A stretch of DNA of 64,000 nucleotides from an uncultured Oscillospiraceae bacterium (GTDB taxonomy: Bacteria; Bacillota_A; Clostridia; Oscillospirales; Acutalibacteraceae). Made by a program: the position numbers and the translations under genes. The stretch's first letter is position 1; each line of letters opens with the position of its first letter. This document shows, piece after piece, positions 23,764 to 32,205 of the stretch. Location of the stretch: the NCBI GenBank assembly GCA_910589395.1, contig CAJUTL010000005.1, forward strand, positions 1 to 64,000, in the 5' to 3' direction. A model generated the notes under the pieces. That model was not told where the DNA came from. It searched no databases and saw nothing but the letters and a program-made list of their open reading frames with translations.

Positions 23764-24942
23764 TCAACCTTTTCCGGCCCGCCGCTGCAAAAAGCGGTCC
23801 AATCTCCGGCAGAACAGCGCCATCAGCCCAATGGCAAGGAGAAGAAACCAGGGAAAAACGGAAACGGAGGTATACTGGGCAAGCAGCCCCAAAAGAGGCG
23901 GCATTACGGTAGAACCAAAGTAGGCTACCGCCATTTGCAGGCCCATGACGGTTTGAGAGGCCTCCCTGCCAAAGCGGTTGGGGGTTTCCTGAAGCATGGC
24001 GGGATAGAGGGGCGCGCAGCCCAGGCCAAACAGCGCCATGCCGAAAACCGTAACGGGCAGGGGAAGGGGCAGAAGCAGAAGCAAAGCACCCAGCGCGCAA
24101 AGGCTTTGCCCCAACCGGATCATCAGCCGGCTGGAAAGCTTTTCGGAAAGGAGCCCCGCCAAAAATCTGCCTGCGGCGATCCCCCCGTAAAACAGAGAGG
24201 TGCATAAAGCCGCGTCTCCGGCGGGCACTCCCCGTTTTTCCACCAGGTAGCTGCTGGACCACAGTCCGGCGGAAAGCTCTAAGGAGCAATAACAAAAGAA
24301 GGCCGTCAACCCAAGTTTTACTCCCGGCAGCCGCAGCGCTTCCAAGTTGCCCAGGGGCTTTTCTCCGGCTTTCCGTTCCTTCAGCCGTTCCGGCTCTTTT
24401 TGCTTCCACAGCGGCAGAGACAGGCCCAAAAGCAGCACTAGAAAAAATTGGACGCAGGCCACTGTGCGGTAGCCCATACCCCAGCGGTTTCCGGAAGCGA
24501 TCCAGAAGGACATGATCACGGGGCCGCTCATAGCCCCCAGCCCCCAAAAGCAGTGAAGAAAATTCATGTGTTTCGGCCTGTAGTGCAGCGCCACGAAATT
24601 ATTGAGCCCCGCGTCTACCGCGCCGGCTCCCAGCCCTAAGGGAACAGCCATCACCAAGAGCCAGAAAAGGCTGTGAGAGCAGGAAAATCCAAACAGGGAC
24701 AGGGCAGTGGAAAGCACGCTGAAAAAAGCGACAGGGCCGGTGCCGAATCGGCTTAACAGGCGGCTGCCCAGCAGGCTGGAGACCACGGTTCCCAGGGAGA
24801 TCACCAGGGAAACTGCTCCGGCTGTGCCAAGGCCCGTACCCAGTTCTTCCCGCATGGCGGGCCAGGCGGCTCCCAGCAGAGTATCGGGCAGGCCCAGGCT
24901 GACATAGGCAAGGTAAATAATGAGAAGCAAAGCGATTGCCAT
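23764..24942 (-). CDS. MFS transporter
   Basis: 392 residues with about 12 membrane helices. The first (AIALLLIIYLAYVSLGLPDTLLGAAWPAM) and the loop RPKHMNFLHCFWGLGAMSGP suggest the fucose-permease/YfkF-like branch of the major facilitator superfamily; substrate unknown. AAGGAGG stands 7 bases upstream of the ATG at 24942, preferred over a further upstream Met. Divergent from the gene at 25044, and first of the minus-strand run leading to ddl. Confidence 0.9.
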   Translation of the reverse strand: MAIALLLIIYLAYVSLGLPDTLLGAAWPAMREELGTGLGTAGAVSLVISLGTVVSSLLGSRLLSRFGTGPVAFFSVLSTALSLFGFSCSHSLFWLLVMAVPLGLGAGAVDAGLNNFVALHYRPKHMNFLHCFWGLGAMSGPVIMSFWIASGNRWGMGYRTVACVQFFLVLLLGLSLPLWKQKEPERLKERKAGEKPLGNLEALRLPGVKLGLTAFFCYCSLELSAGLWSSSYLVEKRGVPAGDAALCTSLFYGGIAAGRFLAGLLSEKLSSRLMIRLGQSLCALGALLLLLPLPLPVTVFGMALFGLGCAPLYPAMLQETPNRFGREASQTVMGLQMAVAYFGSTVMPPLLGLLAQYTSVSVFPWFLLLAIGLMALFCRRLDRFLQRRAGKG

Positions 24943-24979
24943 GAAAATTCCTCCTTCAGGCACGGCAGGGAAAAAAAGA

Positions 24980-25008
24980 TAGACTTTCCCACCAAATTAT
25001 GCTATACT
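24980..25008 (+). promoter_or_regulatory. Promoter of the uncharacterised gene at 25044
   Basis: TAGACT, 17-bp spacer, TATACT. The -10 overlaps the ATG at 24999, which rules that ATG out as the start. Confidence 0.65.
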
Positions 25009-25043
25009 GTAGCCCATATCACATAGGTGGAGTTGATTTCATT

Positions 25044-25823
25044 TTGGATTTTAACGCGTTTTCACTGATACAGGACGGTCTTGCGGAAGAGCTCTCCAAG
25101 CAGGGCTTTCACGGGCCGGAGCCTTTGGAATACGAGGGCGGCCGGGCGGCCTCCTACGCCACGGAGGAGGTAGCCTACTGCCTGCGGTATGACCGGGGGC
25201 ACCAGCGCTTTGAGCTTTGCTCCGCCACGATCTCCGCTTCCGGCGAGGTGGGGGATTGGCGAAGCCTTTCCCTGTGGCTTTTCGATGAGAAGGAAGGGGA
25301 CAAGCGGGATGCGGAAAGCATTCTGAACGACTTTCTCGACGTGGTGCGGGGCCCGAAGCGCGTGGCCGTTGTGCAGCAAAAGCGCAAGCGCGGCAAAGAC
25401 GAGGAGCGCAATGTGGATCCCCTGTTCTTCCTCAATCGTCTGGTCAATATTTTTCCGGAGTTGAAAGACGAACTGAACGAGGAAAAGATCGTGTACGGCC
25501 AGGTGCGGTTTGTCACCTTCGTCAAGCAGCTTGTGGTCCCCAAATGCGAGGGGCTGGCCATCAAATACCCCGGCAGCGAGCCCTATAAAAAGCTCTGCGC
25601 CCTGCTGGACGATATGTACAAGAACGGCGACCTGGATCTGCGTGCTGTCGTTACGGTTTCCCTCCTTAATACTATGAGCGACGAGGCCTTTGCGTCACTC
25701 CGGGAGGGCCTGGGCGAGGAGCTGCAGAAGGATCTGAAATATACCCGAAAGCTCAAGGGAAAAAAGATCAAGCCAGAAAAGCAGAAGAAGCAGAAAAAGG
25801 TGGAGTCCAGGCTGAAGACCTGA
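25044..25823 (+). CDS. Uncharacterised protein with Lys-rich C-terminus
   Basis: 259 residues from a TTG start; an ATT at 25041 is also possible. GGTGGAG at 25026-25032 gives the spacing, and the -10 box at 25003-25008 excludes the upstream ATG. I do not recognise the family. The protein has no signal peptide or membrane helix. Its middle (VDPLFFLNRLVNIFPELKDELNEEKIVYGQVRFVTFVKQLVVPKCEGLA) and C-terminal half are alpha-helical, and it ends in a run of Lys and Gln-Lys repeats, which suggests nucleic-acid or ribosome contact. Divergent from the MFS gene, followed by the ribosomal operon promoter. Confidence 0.75.
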   Translation: MDFNAFSLIQDGLAEELSKQGFHGPEPLEYEGGRAASYATEEVAYCLRYDRGHQRFELCSATISASGEVGDWRSLSLWLFDEKEGDKRDAESILNDFLDVVRGPKRVAVVQQKRKRGKDEERNVDPLFFLNRLVNIFPELKDELNEEKIVYGQVRFVTFVKQLVVPKCEGLAIKYPGSEPYKKLCALLDDMYKNGDLDLRAVVTVSLLNTMSDEAFASLREGLGEELQKDLKYTRKLKGKKIKPEKQKKQKKVESRLKT

Positions 25824-25899
25824 CGCGGTAGTTGTTAGTCGTTAGATGGGCTCCTTTTTGGGGCCTTTCTCTTTGTTGGAAATTCCGCGAAAAAAGCGG

Positions 25900-25928
25900 T
25901 TGACAGGCTTTCAGGGGTATGATATACT
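25900..25928 (+). promoter_or_regulatory. Strong promoter of the rpmG-secE-nusG-rplK-rplA operon
   Basis: TTGACA, 17-bp spacer, TATACT, near consensus and 134 bp before rpmG. Confidence 0.85.
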
Positions 25929-26061
25929 GTTATTACCTCGGAAAAGAGGTTCTTTTTTTGTTGCCTTTTTCACGGCGTCATAGCTTTTCCCGAGGGAGGC
26001 AGGGGACGGGTTTTTGCCCGGGTTCCCACAAAATTTATCCGAATCACGGAGGTGCCGAAAC

Positions 26062-26211
26062 ATGCGAGTGAAGATCGTGCTGGCCTGCACTGAGTGCAAG
26101 CAGAGGAACTACCTCAGCAAGAAGGAAAAGAAAAACAATCCCGACAGGCTGGAAATGAACAAGTATTGCAGATTCTGCCGGAAGCACACCCTGCACAGGG
26201 AAACCAAGTAA
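26062..26211 (+). CDS. rpmG: 50S ribosomal protein L33
   Basis: 49 residues: MRVKIVLACTECKQRNYL and CRFCRKHTLHRETK. The two CxxC pairs make it the zinc-binding (C+) form. CGGAGGTG precedes the ATG at 26062; the longer upstream frame is not used. Small basic protein of the 50S subunit near the E site. First gene of the transcription/translation operon with secE and nusG. Confidence 0.97.
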   Translation: MRVKIVLACTECKQRNYLSKKEKKNNPDRLEMNKYCRFCRKHTLHRETK

Positions 26212-26223
26212 GGAGCGGAGAAC

Positions 26224-26472
26224 ATGGCGGAAACCGAAAAGAAAAACGACAAGAAGCCCAACGCTGTTGTCAGGTTCTTTAAGCGCATCGTAAAGTTCTT
26301 CCGCGATTGCAAGGGCGAGCTGAAAAAGATCGTGTGGCCCACACCCCGGGCGGTGTTCAAAAGCACGGTGGTGGTATTGATTACCATGGTCGTGCTGGGT
26401 TTGTTTGTATTTCTGCTGGATACAGGCTTTATGAACCTTTTGGGCCTGGTGATGAATGTTGCCAAGGTTTAA
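26224..26472 (+). CDS. secE: Preprotein translocase subunit SecE
   Basis: 82 residues. A charged N-terminus and the conserved amphipathic segment GELKKIVWPTPRAVFKSTVVVLITMVVLGLFVFLLD lead into the single membrane helix typical of Gram-positive SecE. It clamps SecY in the membrane. Starts 12 bp after rpmG with AAGGAGCGG upstream, in the classical position before nusG. Confidence 0.97.
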   Translation: MAETEKKNDKKPNAVVRFFKRIVKFFRDCKGELKKIVWPTPRAVFKSTVVVLITMVVLGLFVFLLDTGFMNLLGLVMNVAKV

Positions 26473-26515
26473 GACCCCGGCGGCGTGTCCGTCCGGCTGG
26501 AAACGGAGGTAACTG

Positions 26516-27037
26516 ATGGCAGACGAAGCAAGATGGTATGTGGTGCATACCTATTCCGGCTATGAGAACAAGGTGGCTTCCAATCTGGAAAAAACAGTGG
26601 AAAACCGCCAGCTTCAGGAGTTGATCCAGGAGATCCGCGTTCCCACCGAAACGGTAACGGAGATCACGGAGGCCGGAAAGCGGAAGGAAGTAGAACGCAA
26701 AATATTCCCCGGTTATGTCATTGTGAAGATGATCATGACCGATGAATCCTGGTACGCGGTGCGGAATATCCGCGGCTGCACAGGGTTTGTAGGTCCCTCC
26801 TCCAAGCCTGTCCCTCTCACGGAAGAGGAAGTGGCTAGGCTGGGCATTGAGAAGCGGTCCATCGAGGTGAGCTATCAGGTAGGCGATTCCGTGAATATCG
26901 TGGATGGCCCCCTGGAAGGTTTTATCGGTGTTGTGGAGGAAATGGACGTGGAGAAAAACCGCATTCGCGTGGTGGTATCCATGTTTGGGCGGGATACGCC
27001 CGTGGAGCTGGAGCTGGATCAGGCCGAACCGGTCTAG
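26516..27037 (+). CDS. nusG: Transcription termination/antitermination factor NusG
   Basis: 173 residues. NGN domain at the N-terminus (RWYVVHTYSGYENKVASNLEK, FPGYVIVKMIMTDESWYAVRN) and the C-terminal KOW domain (GDSVNIVDGPLEGFIGVVEEMDVEKNRIRVVVSMFGRDTPVELELDQAEPV). It binds RNA polymerase and links it to ribosomes or Rho. ACGGAGGTAACTG precedes the ATG. Confidence 0.98.
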   Translation: MADEARWYVVHTYSGYENKVASNLEKTVENRQLQELIQEIRVPTETVTEITEAGKRKEVERKIFPGYVIVKMIMTDESWYAVRNIRGCTGFVGPSSKPVPLTEEEVARLGIEKRSIEVSYQVGDSVNIVDGPLEGFIGVVEEMDVEKNRIRVVVSMFGRDTPVELELDQAEPV

Positions 27038-27238
27038 GAAAAGCGTTCCGGCTGTCTTTTCAAGTGTACGAAAAGCTCAGGTAAGAAACTCAGCGGTTTT
27101 CCGCTTTGAGGAGGAGCAAGCCCTTTTCGGGGCCTGTTCCCTTGTGGGAGGCGCAGACGAAATCTGATTCTCACGGCTGTGCCGCAGACCCGGCCGCAAA
27201 TTGCGGGCGGTTTACCACGAATTTTGGAGGTGCAAAAC
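27038..27238 (+). promoter_or_regulatory. rplK leader region
   Basis: 200 bp between nusG and rplK, with GC-rich stems such as GGCTGTGCCGC and GGCCGCAAATTGCGGGC. In many bacteria a L1-binding structure regulates rplKA at this place; I see a plausible structured leader but cannot assign the L1 site precisely. Confidence 0.4.
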
Positions 27239-27664
27239 ATGGCACAAAAGGTTACGGGCTTTATCAAGCTTCAGATCCCTGCCGGAAAAGCGACCCCGGC
27301 ACCGCCTGTAGGCCCTGCTCTGGGCCAGCATGGCGTAAACATCATGGCCTTTACGAAGGAATTCAACGAGCGTACCAAGAACGACGCCGGGCTGATCATT
27401 CCGGTAGTGATTACGGTATACGCGGATCGTTCCTTTACTTTCATCACCAAGACCCCGCCTGCCGCCGTTCTCATCAAGAAGGCCTGCGGCATCGAAACGG
27501 CCTCCGGTGAGCCCAACAAGAAGAAGGTGGCGAAGATCACCCGCGAGCAGGTGCAAAAGATCGCCGAGCAGAAGATGCCCGACCTCAACGCCGCTACCAT
27601 TGAAACGGCTATGAGCATGATCGCAGGCACCGCCCGCAGCATGGGCATTGAAGTAGCAGACTGA
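27239..27664 (+). CDS. rplK: 50S ribosomal protein L11
   Basis: 141 residues. QIPAGKATPAPPVGPALGQHGVNIMAFTKEFN is the hallmark N-terminus, and TKTPPAAVLIKKACGI plus the C-terminal RNA-binding domain follow. It binds the GTPase-associated centre of 23S rRNA. TTTGGAGGTG lies 7 bases before the ATG. Confidence 0.98.
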   Translation: MAQKVTGFIKLQIPAGKATPAPPVGPALGQHGVNIMAFTKEFNERTKNDAGLIIPVVITVYADRSFTFITKTPPAAVLIKKACGIETASGEPNKKKVAKITREQVQKIAEQKMPDLNAATIETAMSMIAGTARSMGIEVAD

Positions 27665-27720
27665 TTCCCGGGTGGGAGGAAACAAACTTCATCCGATATT
27701 TACCACTGGAGGAAAAAGAT

Positions 27721-28413
27721 ATGAAGCATGGAAAAAAATATGTGGACGGCGCGAAATTAATCGACCGTTCCAAGCTGTATGATACCAACGAGGCGCTGGA
27801 TCTTTGCGTCAAAACTGGTACCGCCAAGTTCGATGAAACGGTAGAGCTCCACGTGAAGCTGGGCGTTGACGGCCGTCACGCCGATCAGCAGGTGCGCGGC
27901 GCCATCGTGCTGCCCAACGGCACCGGCAAGAACGTGCGTGTTCTGGCGATCTGCAAGGGCGATAACATTGAGGCTGCCCAGGCCGCTGGCGCCGATTTTG
28001 TAGGCGCGGACGAAATGGTGCAGAAGATCCAGTCCGAGGGCTGGATGGACTTTGATGTGCTGATCACCACCCCCGATATGATGGGCCTGGTTGGCCGTCT
28101 CGGTAAGGTGCTGGGCCCCCGCGGCTTGATGCCGAACCCCAAGGCCGGCACCGTAACTCCCGATATCGCCAAGGCGGTTCAGGAAGCCAAGGCCGGTAAG
28201 ATCGAGTACCGCCTGGATAAGACCAACATTATCCACTGCCCCATCGGCAAGGTTTCCTTTGGCGCTCAGAAGCTTCAGGAGAACTTCGATACCTTGATGG
28301 ACGCCATTGTGAAGGCAAAGCCCTCCGCCGCCAAGGGCCAGTATGTGCGTTCCTGTGTGGTCAGCTCCACCATGGGCCCCGGCGTAAAGATCAACCCCGC
28401 CAAGTTCCTGTAA
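27721..28413 (+). CDS. rplA: 50S ribosomal protein L1
   Basis: 230 residues with the L1 signatures VELHVKLGVDGRHADQQVRGAIVLPNGTGK and TPDMMGLVGRLGKVLGPRGLMPNPKAGTV. It forms the L1 stalk and, in other bacteria, represses its own operon. CTGGAGGAAAAAG precedes the ATG. Unlike the usual order, rplJ does not follow; a strong terminator and about 4 kb of unrelated DNA intervene. Confidence 0.98.
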   Translation: MKHGKKYVDGAKLIDRSKLYDTNEALDLCVKTGTAKFDETVELHVKLGVDGRHADQQVRGAIVLPNGTGKNVRVLAICKGDNIEAAQAAGADFVGADEMVQKIQSEGWMDFDVLITTPDMMGLVGRLGKVLGPRGLMPNPKAGTVTPDIAKAVQEAKAGKIEYRLDKTNIIHCPIGKVSFGAQKLQENFDTLMDAIVKAKPSAAKGQYVRSCVVSSTMGPGVKINPAKFL

Positions 28414-28427
28414 AAAAACAAAAAACT

Positions 28428-28469
28428 GCCCGCCGAAGCATTCGCTTCGGCGGGCGTTTTTGTTTTTTC
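28428..28469 (+). terminator. Strong intrinsic terminator after rplA
   Basis: GCCCGCCGAAGC and GCTTCGGCGGGC with a 4-nt loop, followed by GTTTTTGTTTTTTC. Confidence 0.95.
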
Positions 28470-29321
28470 AGTTGCTGGCCGTAAGACGTCAGTTGTTAGA
28501 AGAGGTGCAAAAATAATGGGGAATTAGCAATGAGCAATGATTAGTTTGATAAATTCGAATTTGGCGGTTATTTGCACACCGCCCTCTTGTCATTCTGAGC
28601 GAAGCGAAGAATCTCGTTCTTTGCCCTTTTGTCCTGAGGTTAAGGACGAGATTCTTCGTCACTATGTTCCTCAGAATGACAATAGTGATAGCGGAATCAG
28701 GACGCTAAACTATAATTTAGCAGGCGAGTGCACGGTGCGAAAGCCTTCCCTTACTTGTAAGGGAAGGGGGACCGCCGAACGGCGGTGGAAGGGATAGTCA
28801 CACGCAGAAGGCGGAATAAAACCGCTAGTTTTGATCCCCTCAGCCAGCCTTCGGCTGGCAGTTTTCTCCGCTTCGCTCCGGTCAGTGCTGGCTGTGCCCC
28901 ACTGGGGCACAGCCAGCACCCCTTACTCGCGCAAGGGGTGCCTAAGGGCACTAAACTATAATTTATCGGCGAACCACTTGCTTTCTTCCTGCCATTGCAG
29001 GACAAAAAGTGAAGCTTGTTTTGCTTTCTCGGCAAAGCAGACTTTGCTTTTTCGGAAAATCTTGTCTCTTGGTTTTTAGTCAGGAATTAGCAACGCAATT
29101 TCTTTGTGAAAAGTGCGGCCTCATTTTTCACCTTTTGGAAGGGTGCTTTCAAAAATCAAAAAATGATTACTTATACTATATTGATGAAAATGTTTTGTTC
29201 TGAGTGATCGCGAATACACCACTTTTCTTTTTTCTTATTCTGCGGTTTTTTGGTTCTCGTCATTTTTCTAAAATTTAAAAGCTGATGAGAACTTAAAAAC
29301 AAATGGTGACAGTGATATTCA
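28470..29321. repeat. Intergenic repeat island 4 and AT-rich DNA between rplA and the accessory insert
   Basis: No convincing gene. A TGTCATTCTGAG inverted repeat (28588-28681), a degenerate CCCTTACTTGTAAGGG element (about 28742-28800), a 16-bp-armed palindrome GTGCTGGCTGTGCCCC-ACT-mirror (28885-28919) and GCACCCCTTACTCGCGCAAGGGGTGC-like hairpin (28916-28941). From about 29050 the composition turns AT-rich. A short CxxC-bearing reading frame here (ending at 29203) looks like a remnant at best. Confidence 0.7.
28588..28681. repeat. TGTCATTCTGAG inverted repeat, copy A4
   Basis: TGTCATTCTGAGCGAAGCG left, CTCAGAATGACA right, with GAAGAATCTCG and CGAGATTCTTCG nested inside. The most regular copy in the window. 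Confidence 0.9.
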
Positions 29322-29349
29322 TTGACAAAGCAAAAATGTGTGATATTAT
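29322..29349 (+). promoter_or_regulatory. Promoter of the lipoprotein gene
   Basis: TTGACA, 16-bp spacer, TATTAT, about 125 bp before the start codon. Confidence 0.6.
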
Positions 29350-29472
29350 AAAAAAAGAGAAATCTATATGCTAACGAAGGGAAGATGAATCCAATGCAGA
29401 CTGAGAGAGTGAACTAAATTATTGGCGTTTTGCTTAAAAACCTTTTACCTCAAAATTTTGGAGGTGGATTTT

Positions 29473-30144
29473 ATGCAGGCTGTCAAAAATCGGGAACGTA
29501 GGGTTTTGCTGGCGCGGCTGCTTTCTTGTTTGTGGCTGCTGGCTTTGTCTGGCTGTGTAACGCCGCAGCAGGGGAAAGCCCCGGCTGTGGAAAGCCGGCT
29601 GGTAGAAAATTTCAGTAAGCCCAGGGAGGCGGTTCTGAAAGCTTTGACTGCTCAAGAGCTCCCCGATGGCAAGGGGTATCTGGCCCAGTTCTCCTGGTGT
29701 GGGAACCCGATGGATACAGAGCTGCATTTTGCCGGGGAAGCGCCCACGCTTTTTGAAGGGAAAGAGGAATACCCCGTCACGGATGACACAAAGCAGTTGG
29801 CCCTGGAAGCCATCCGCAGCTTTCAAAAGCAGTTCCCGGAATTTCGGGATAATTTTCTTCATACCCCAGAAGGGCAGCAGGGCGGAGATGAGCAGGAACT
29901 GAACGAAACGCTTCTTGATCGCTTCTGGGAAGCAGAGCCCCCAAAAGCAGAAGGAGAGGAAGCCGTAAGCCTCACCTACCGGTTTTCCTTTCCCGGCGGG
30001 GAAGTGGAGCAGGAGTTGCTGCCCGAAGGCGCGGCGCAGCTTATGGTCTGCGCGGAATGCATTTTTGAAAAGCGGGCCCAAGCACCGGAAAAGGTGCGCT
30101 TTCATTTCAGGTTATCTCGTTATATGAAGCTGAACGGAAAGTAA
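29473..30144 (+). CDS. Uncharacterised lipoprotein
   Basis: 223 residues from the ATG at 29473, which has TTGGAGGTGG just upstream; the longer frame from 29422 is not used. The N-terminus is a lipoprotein signal: basic residues, hydrophobic core LLSCLWLLAL and lipobox L-S-G-C. The mature part is acidic with no family I recognise. It sits in the 4-kb insert between rplA and rplJ with its own promoter and terminator, and so looks like a recent independent unit. Confidence 0.75.
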   Translation: MQAVKNRERRVLLARLLSCLWLLALSGCVTPQQGKAPAVESRLVENFSKPREAVLKALTAQELPDGKGYLAQFSWCGNPMDTELHFAGEAPTLFEGKEEYPVTDDTKQLALEAIRSFQKQFPEFRDNFLHTPEGQQGGDEQELNETLLDRFWEAEPPKAEGEEAVSLTYRFSFPGGEVEQELLPEGAAQLMVCAECIFEKRAQAPEKVRFHFRLSRYMKLNGK

Positions 30145-30157
30145 AAACACAGAAAAA

Positions 30158-30196
30158 AGAGCGCGGAGCCGGCAAGAGAGCTCCGCGCTCTTTTTG
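30158..30196 (+). terminator. Intrinsic terminator after the lipoprotein gene
   Basis: AGAGCGCGGAGC and GCTCCGCGCTCT with a 10-nt loop, followed by TTTTTG. Confidence 0.92.
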
Positions 30197-30202
30197 ATAA
30201 GA

Positions 30203-30412
30203 TAACACCGCACAAAGATTGCGCGCAAGAAGTTGCGCAAGAGTTAATCTCCGATTAACTCTTCAGATTTTTCGTCAGGGTGTACAGATTGAGTGCGGTC
30301 AATCAGACCATTTATGGTCTTGCGATTTGACAAGCGAAAGCTGCGCGTTATGACGGAAAATCTGCAAGCAAATTGTGTACAAAGGCCTCTGGCCGGTCTT
30401 TGTGCAGGGCTG
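30203..30412. repeat. MITE-like palindromic element, copy C3
   Basis: Shares with copy C2 the end AACACCGCACAAAGATTG, the core CAGATTTTTCGTCAG and the last third (TGACGGAAAAT, GCAAGCAAATTGTGTACAAAGG, CTCTGGCCGGTCTTTGTGC). It carries two extra small hairpins (GAGTTAATCTCCGATTAACTC and GACCATTTATGGTC). The right end reads GGGCTGCC, one step decayed. Confidence 0.8.
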
Positions 30413-30423
30413 CCTTAAGCTTT

Positions 30424-30783
30424 CTATTCCTTTGCCCCTGCATTTTTCAGCCGCAGGGCTTTTTTCAGGCTCCTTGCCTGGGAAAGCATCAGGTACACTT
30501 CATCGGGCGTGCAGTTCTCAAACACCTCCGCCACGTCCTGTAGCAGGAGAGGCGTTGATTGAGTGACGGAATCCATTAAAATATCGTTGGGGGTCGTGTT
30601 CAGGGCGTTGCAGAGCCGCACCAGGGTAGGCAGAGAGACCTTTGCGCTTCCGGTTTCGATCCCGCTGAAGTGCTGGGGAGAAATATTGGCCAGCTCCGCT
30701 ACCTGCTCCTGGGTCAGCTTCTGCTTTTTTCGGATCGCCCGCAATCTTTGCCCCAACAGGTGGTAGTTCAGATCTATTTTCAT
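30424..30783 (-). CDS. XRE-family HTH transcriptional regulator
   Basis: 119 residues. The HTH is at residues 7-62 (LLGQRLRAIRKKQKLTQEQVAELANISPQHFSGIETGSAKVSLPTLVRLCNALNTTPNDIL). The C-terminal part is helical (DEVYLMLSQARSLKKALRL), probably for dimerisation. TTTGGAGG precedes the ATG at 30783. It is divergent from the SLH-protein gene, and a 21-bp palindrome lies between the two (30856-30876), so it may control that gene. Its 3' end abuts a MITE-like element. Confidence 0.88.
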   Translation of the reverse strand: MKIDLNYHLLGQRLRAIRKKQKLTQEQVAELANISPQHFSGIETGSAKVSLPTLVRLCNALNTTPNDILMDSVTQSTPLLLQDVAEVFENCTPDEVYLMLSQARSLKKALRLKNAGAKE

Positions 30784-30812
30784 AGAAACCTCCAAACAAA
30801 GGATATTCCCTA

Positions 30813-30841
30813 TTGTAATTTAATCTATGCTGTGATATAAT
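30813..30841 (+). promoter_or_regulatory. Promoter of the SLH-domain protein gene
   Basis: TTGTAA, 17-bp spacer, TATAAT. Confidence 0.7.
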
Positions 30842-30855
30842 CGTCTATGTAAAGG

Positions 30856-30876
30856 AACTTCTAGAATATAGAAGTT
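30856..30876. promoter_or_regulatory. Palindromic operator-like site
   Basis: AACTTCTA, 5 bp, TAGAAGTT, just downstream of the predicted transcription start. It could be the target of the divergent XRE regulator or an mRNA hairpin. Confidence 0.45.
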
Positions 30877-30905
30877 TCAAAAATGATACTGATGGAGGAA
30901 AAGGT

Positions 30906-32165
30906 ATGAAAAAGAAAATCTTATCCGCTCTGTTGGCAGTGTGCCTGCTAATAGGCTGTTTGCCCTTAGGGGCCGCGGCAGAGGCGGCAGGAGCGCCGGA
31001 TCTGGAAAACAGCTTCGCGCAGAGAAAGTCTGACTTTTTAGAGCAGTGTGAATTGCGGGCAAATGATGCTCCTATGCTGAGCGCCGCAAGAACCAATAGA
31101 GCAGCGTTAGTCTTAATTTCTTATATACAGAAAAACGGTGACTTTGATCCTGAGGGGGATCAATATGTTGACATTCCCTATTTTGATGGCGAACACCACT
31201 CAATAACACGAATCTACTATCTGCCACATTATCAGGAGATCATGTTTATTGGCTTTCACTATCTTACTTCCGCCACCTCTACGGCAACTATGGGCTACAA
31301 TTTGCAAACGCAAAATATCACAAATGGAATGGTGATTGCTTCTCTTACCACAGATGACGGAGTCGAAACAAAAGGAAAATGCACCAGCTTTGATATGTAT
31401 TCTTATACAAGAAGTACACAGCTGTATTTTTCTATCATTGAAAACGGAGACAGAATAAGCTTATCAGTTTTTCAGGATTTGTGTAATGCGATTGTGCAAC
31501 TTTCGGTAACTACTTGGGAATTGGCATTGATGGAAACAGGTACGGGAGTATCTCTATATGATATAGGTTTTGTTCGCTATTTCCCAGAGTTTTTTCCTAC
31601 GCCTGACCCGGATCCGAATCCTGACCCCACGCCGGTCACTCCCAGCTTTGCCGATGTGAAGCCCAGCGACTATTTCTATGACGCCGTGAATTGGGCGGTG
31701 GAGCAGAAGATCACCGCAGGTACGGACGCCACCCATTTCAGCCCTGATCATTCCTGTACCAGAGCTCAGGCGGTCACCTTCCTCTGGCGTGCCGCCGGGG
31801 AGCCGGAGCCGGAGAATACGGCGGTGACCTTTACTGACGTAGCCCCCGGCGCATATTACGCGAAGGCTGTGAGCTGGGCGGTAGAGCAGGGGATCACCGC
31901 CGGTACCAGTGCCACAAAATTCAGTCCGGAGGCAGTTTGTACCAGGGCCCAGGTGGTAAGCTTCCTGTATCGGTCCGCAAATTCTCCGGAGGTATCCGGC
32001 GAAGGCTCTTTTTCCGATGTGGCTTCCGGCGCTTACTATGAGAACGCTGTGAGGTGGGCAGTGGCAAACGGGATCACCGCCGGTACCGGGCAAAACAGGT
32101 TCAGCCCCGACGCCCGCTGTGTTCGCGGCCAGGTAGTGAGCTTTTTGTATCGGTACTACGCGTGA
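30906..32165 (+). CDS. S-layer homology (SLH) domain surface protein
   Basis: 419 residues. Signal peptide MKKKILSALLAVCLLIGCLPLGAAAEA; a unique N-terminal domain (about residues 30-225); a Pro/Asp linker (PDPDPNPDPTP); then three SLH repeats, each with a YF/YY..AV.WAVE or similar core and the ITAGT....FSPD..CTRAQ(V)V.FL(W/Y)R ending. SLH domains bind pyruvylated secondary wall polymers, placing the protein on the cell surface. The N-terminal domain is noticeably more AT-rich at DNA level than the SLH part, suggesting a separate origin. Function of that domain unknown. AGGAAAAGGT precedes the ATG. Confidence 0.9.
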   Translation: MKKKILSALLAVCLLIGCLPLGAAAEAAGAPDLENSFAQRKSDFLEQCELRANDAPMLSAARTNRAALVLISYIQKNGDFDPEGDQYVDIPYFDGEHHSITRIYYLPHYQEIMFIGFHYLTSATSTATMGYNLQTQNITNGMVIASLTTDDGVETKGKCTSFDMYSYTRSTQLYFSIIENGDRISLSVFQDLCNAIVQLSVTTWELALMETGTGVSLYDIGFVRYFPEFFPTPDPDPNPDPTPVTPSFADVKPSDYFYDAVNWAVEQKITAGTDATHFSPDHSCTRAQAVTFLWRAAGEPEPENTAVTFTDVAPGAYYAKAVSWAVEQGITAGTSATKFSPEAVCTRAQVVSFLYRSANSPEVSGEGSFSDVASGAYYENAVRWAVANGITAGTGQNRFSPDARCVRGQVVSFLYRYYA

Positions 32166-32176
32166 GAAATTTTTCC

Positions 32177-32205
32177 TTGACAAAAGAGCCTTCTCATGCT
32201 ATGAT
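32177..32205 (+). promoter_or_regulatory. Promoter of rplJ-rplL
   Basis: TTGACA, 17-bp spacer, TATGAT. Confidence 0.85.

Noticed and set aside
24999..25043. ATG at 24999 as start of the uncharacterised gene
   Set aside because: It overlaps the -10 box TATACT at 25003-25008, so it would not be transcribed with its own ribosome binding site.
29009..29203. Short ORF with a CxxC pair in AT-rich DNA
   Set aside because: No ribosome binding site, starts inside a repeat island and has no recognisable fold; at most a remnant.
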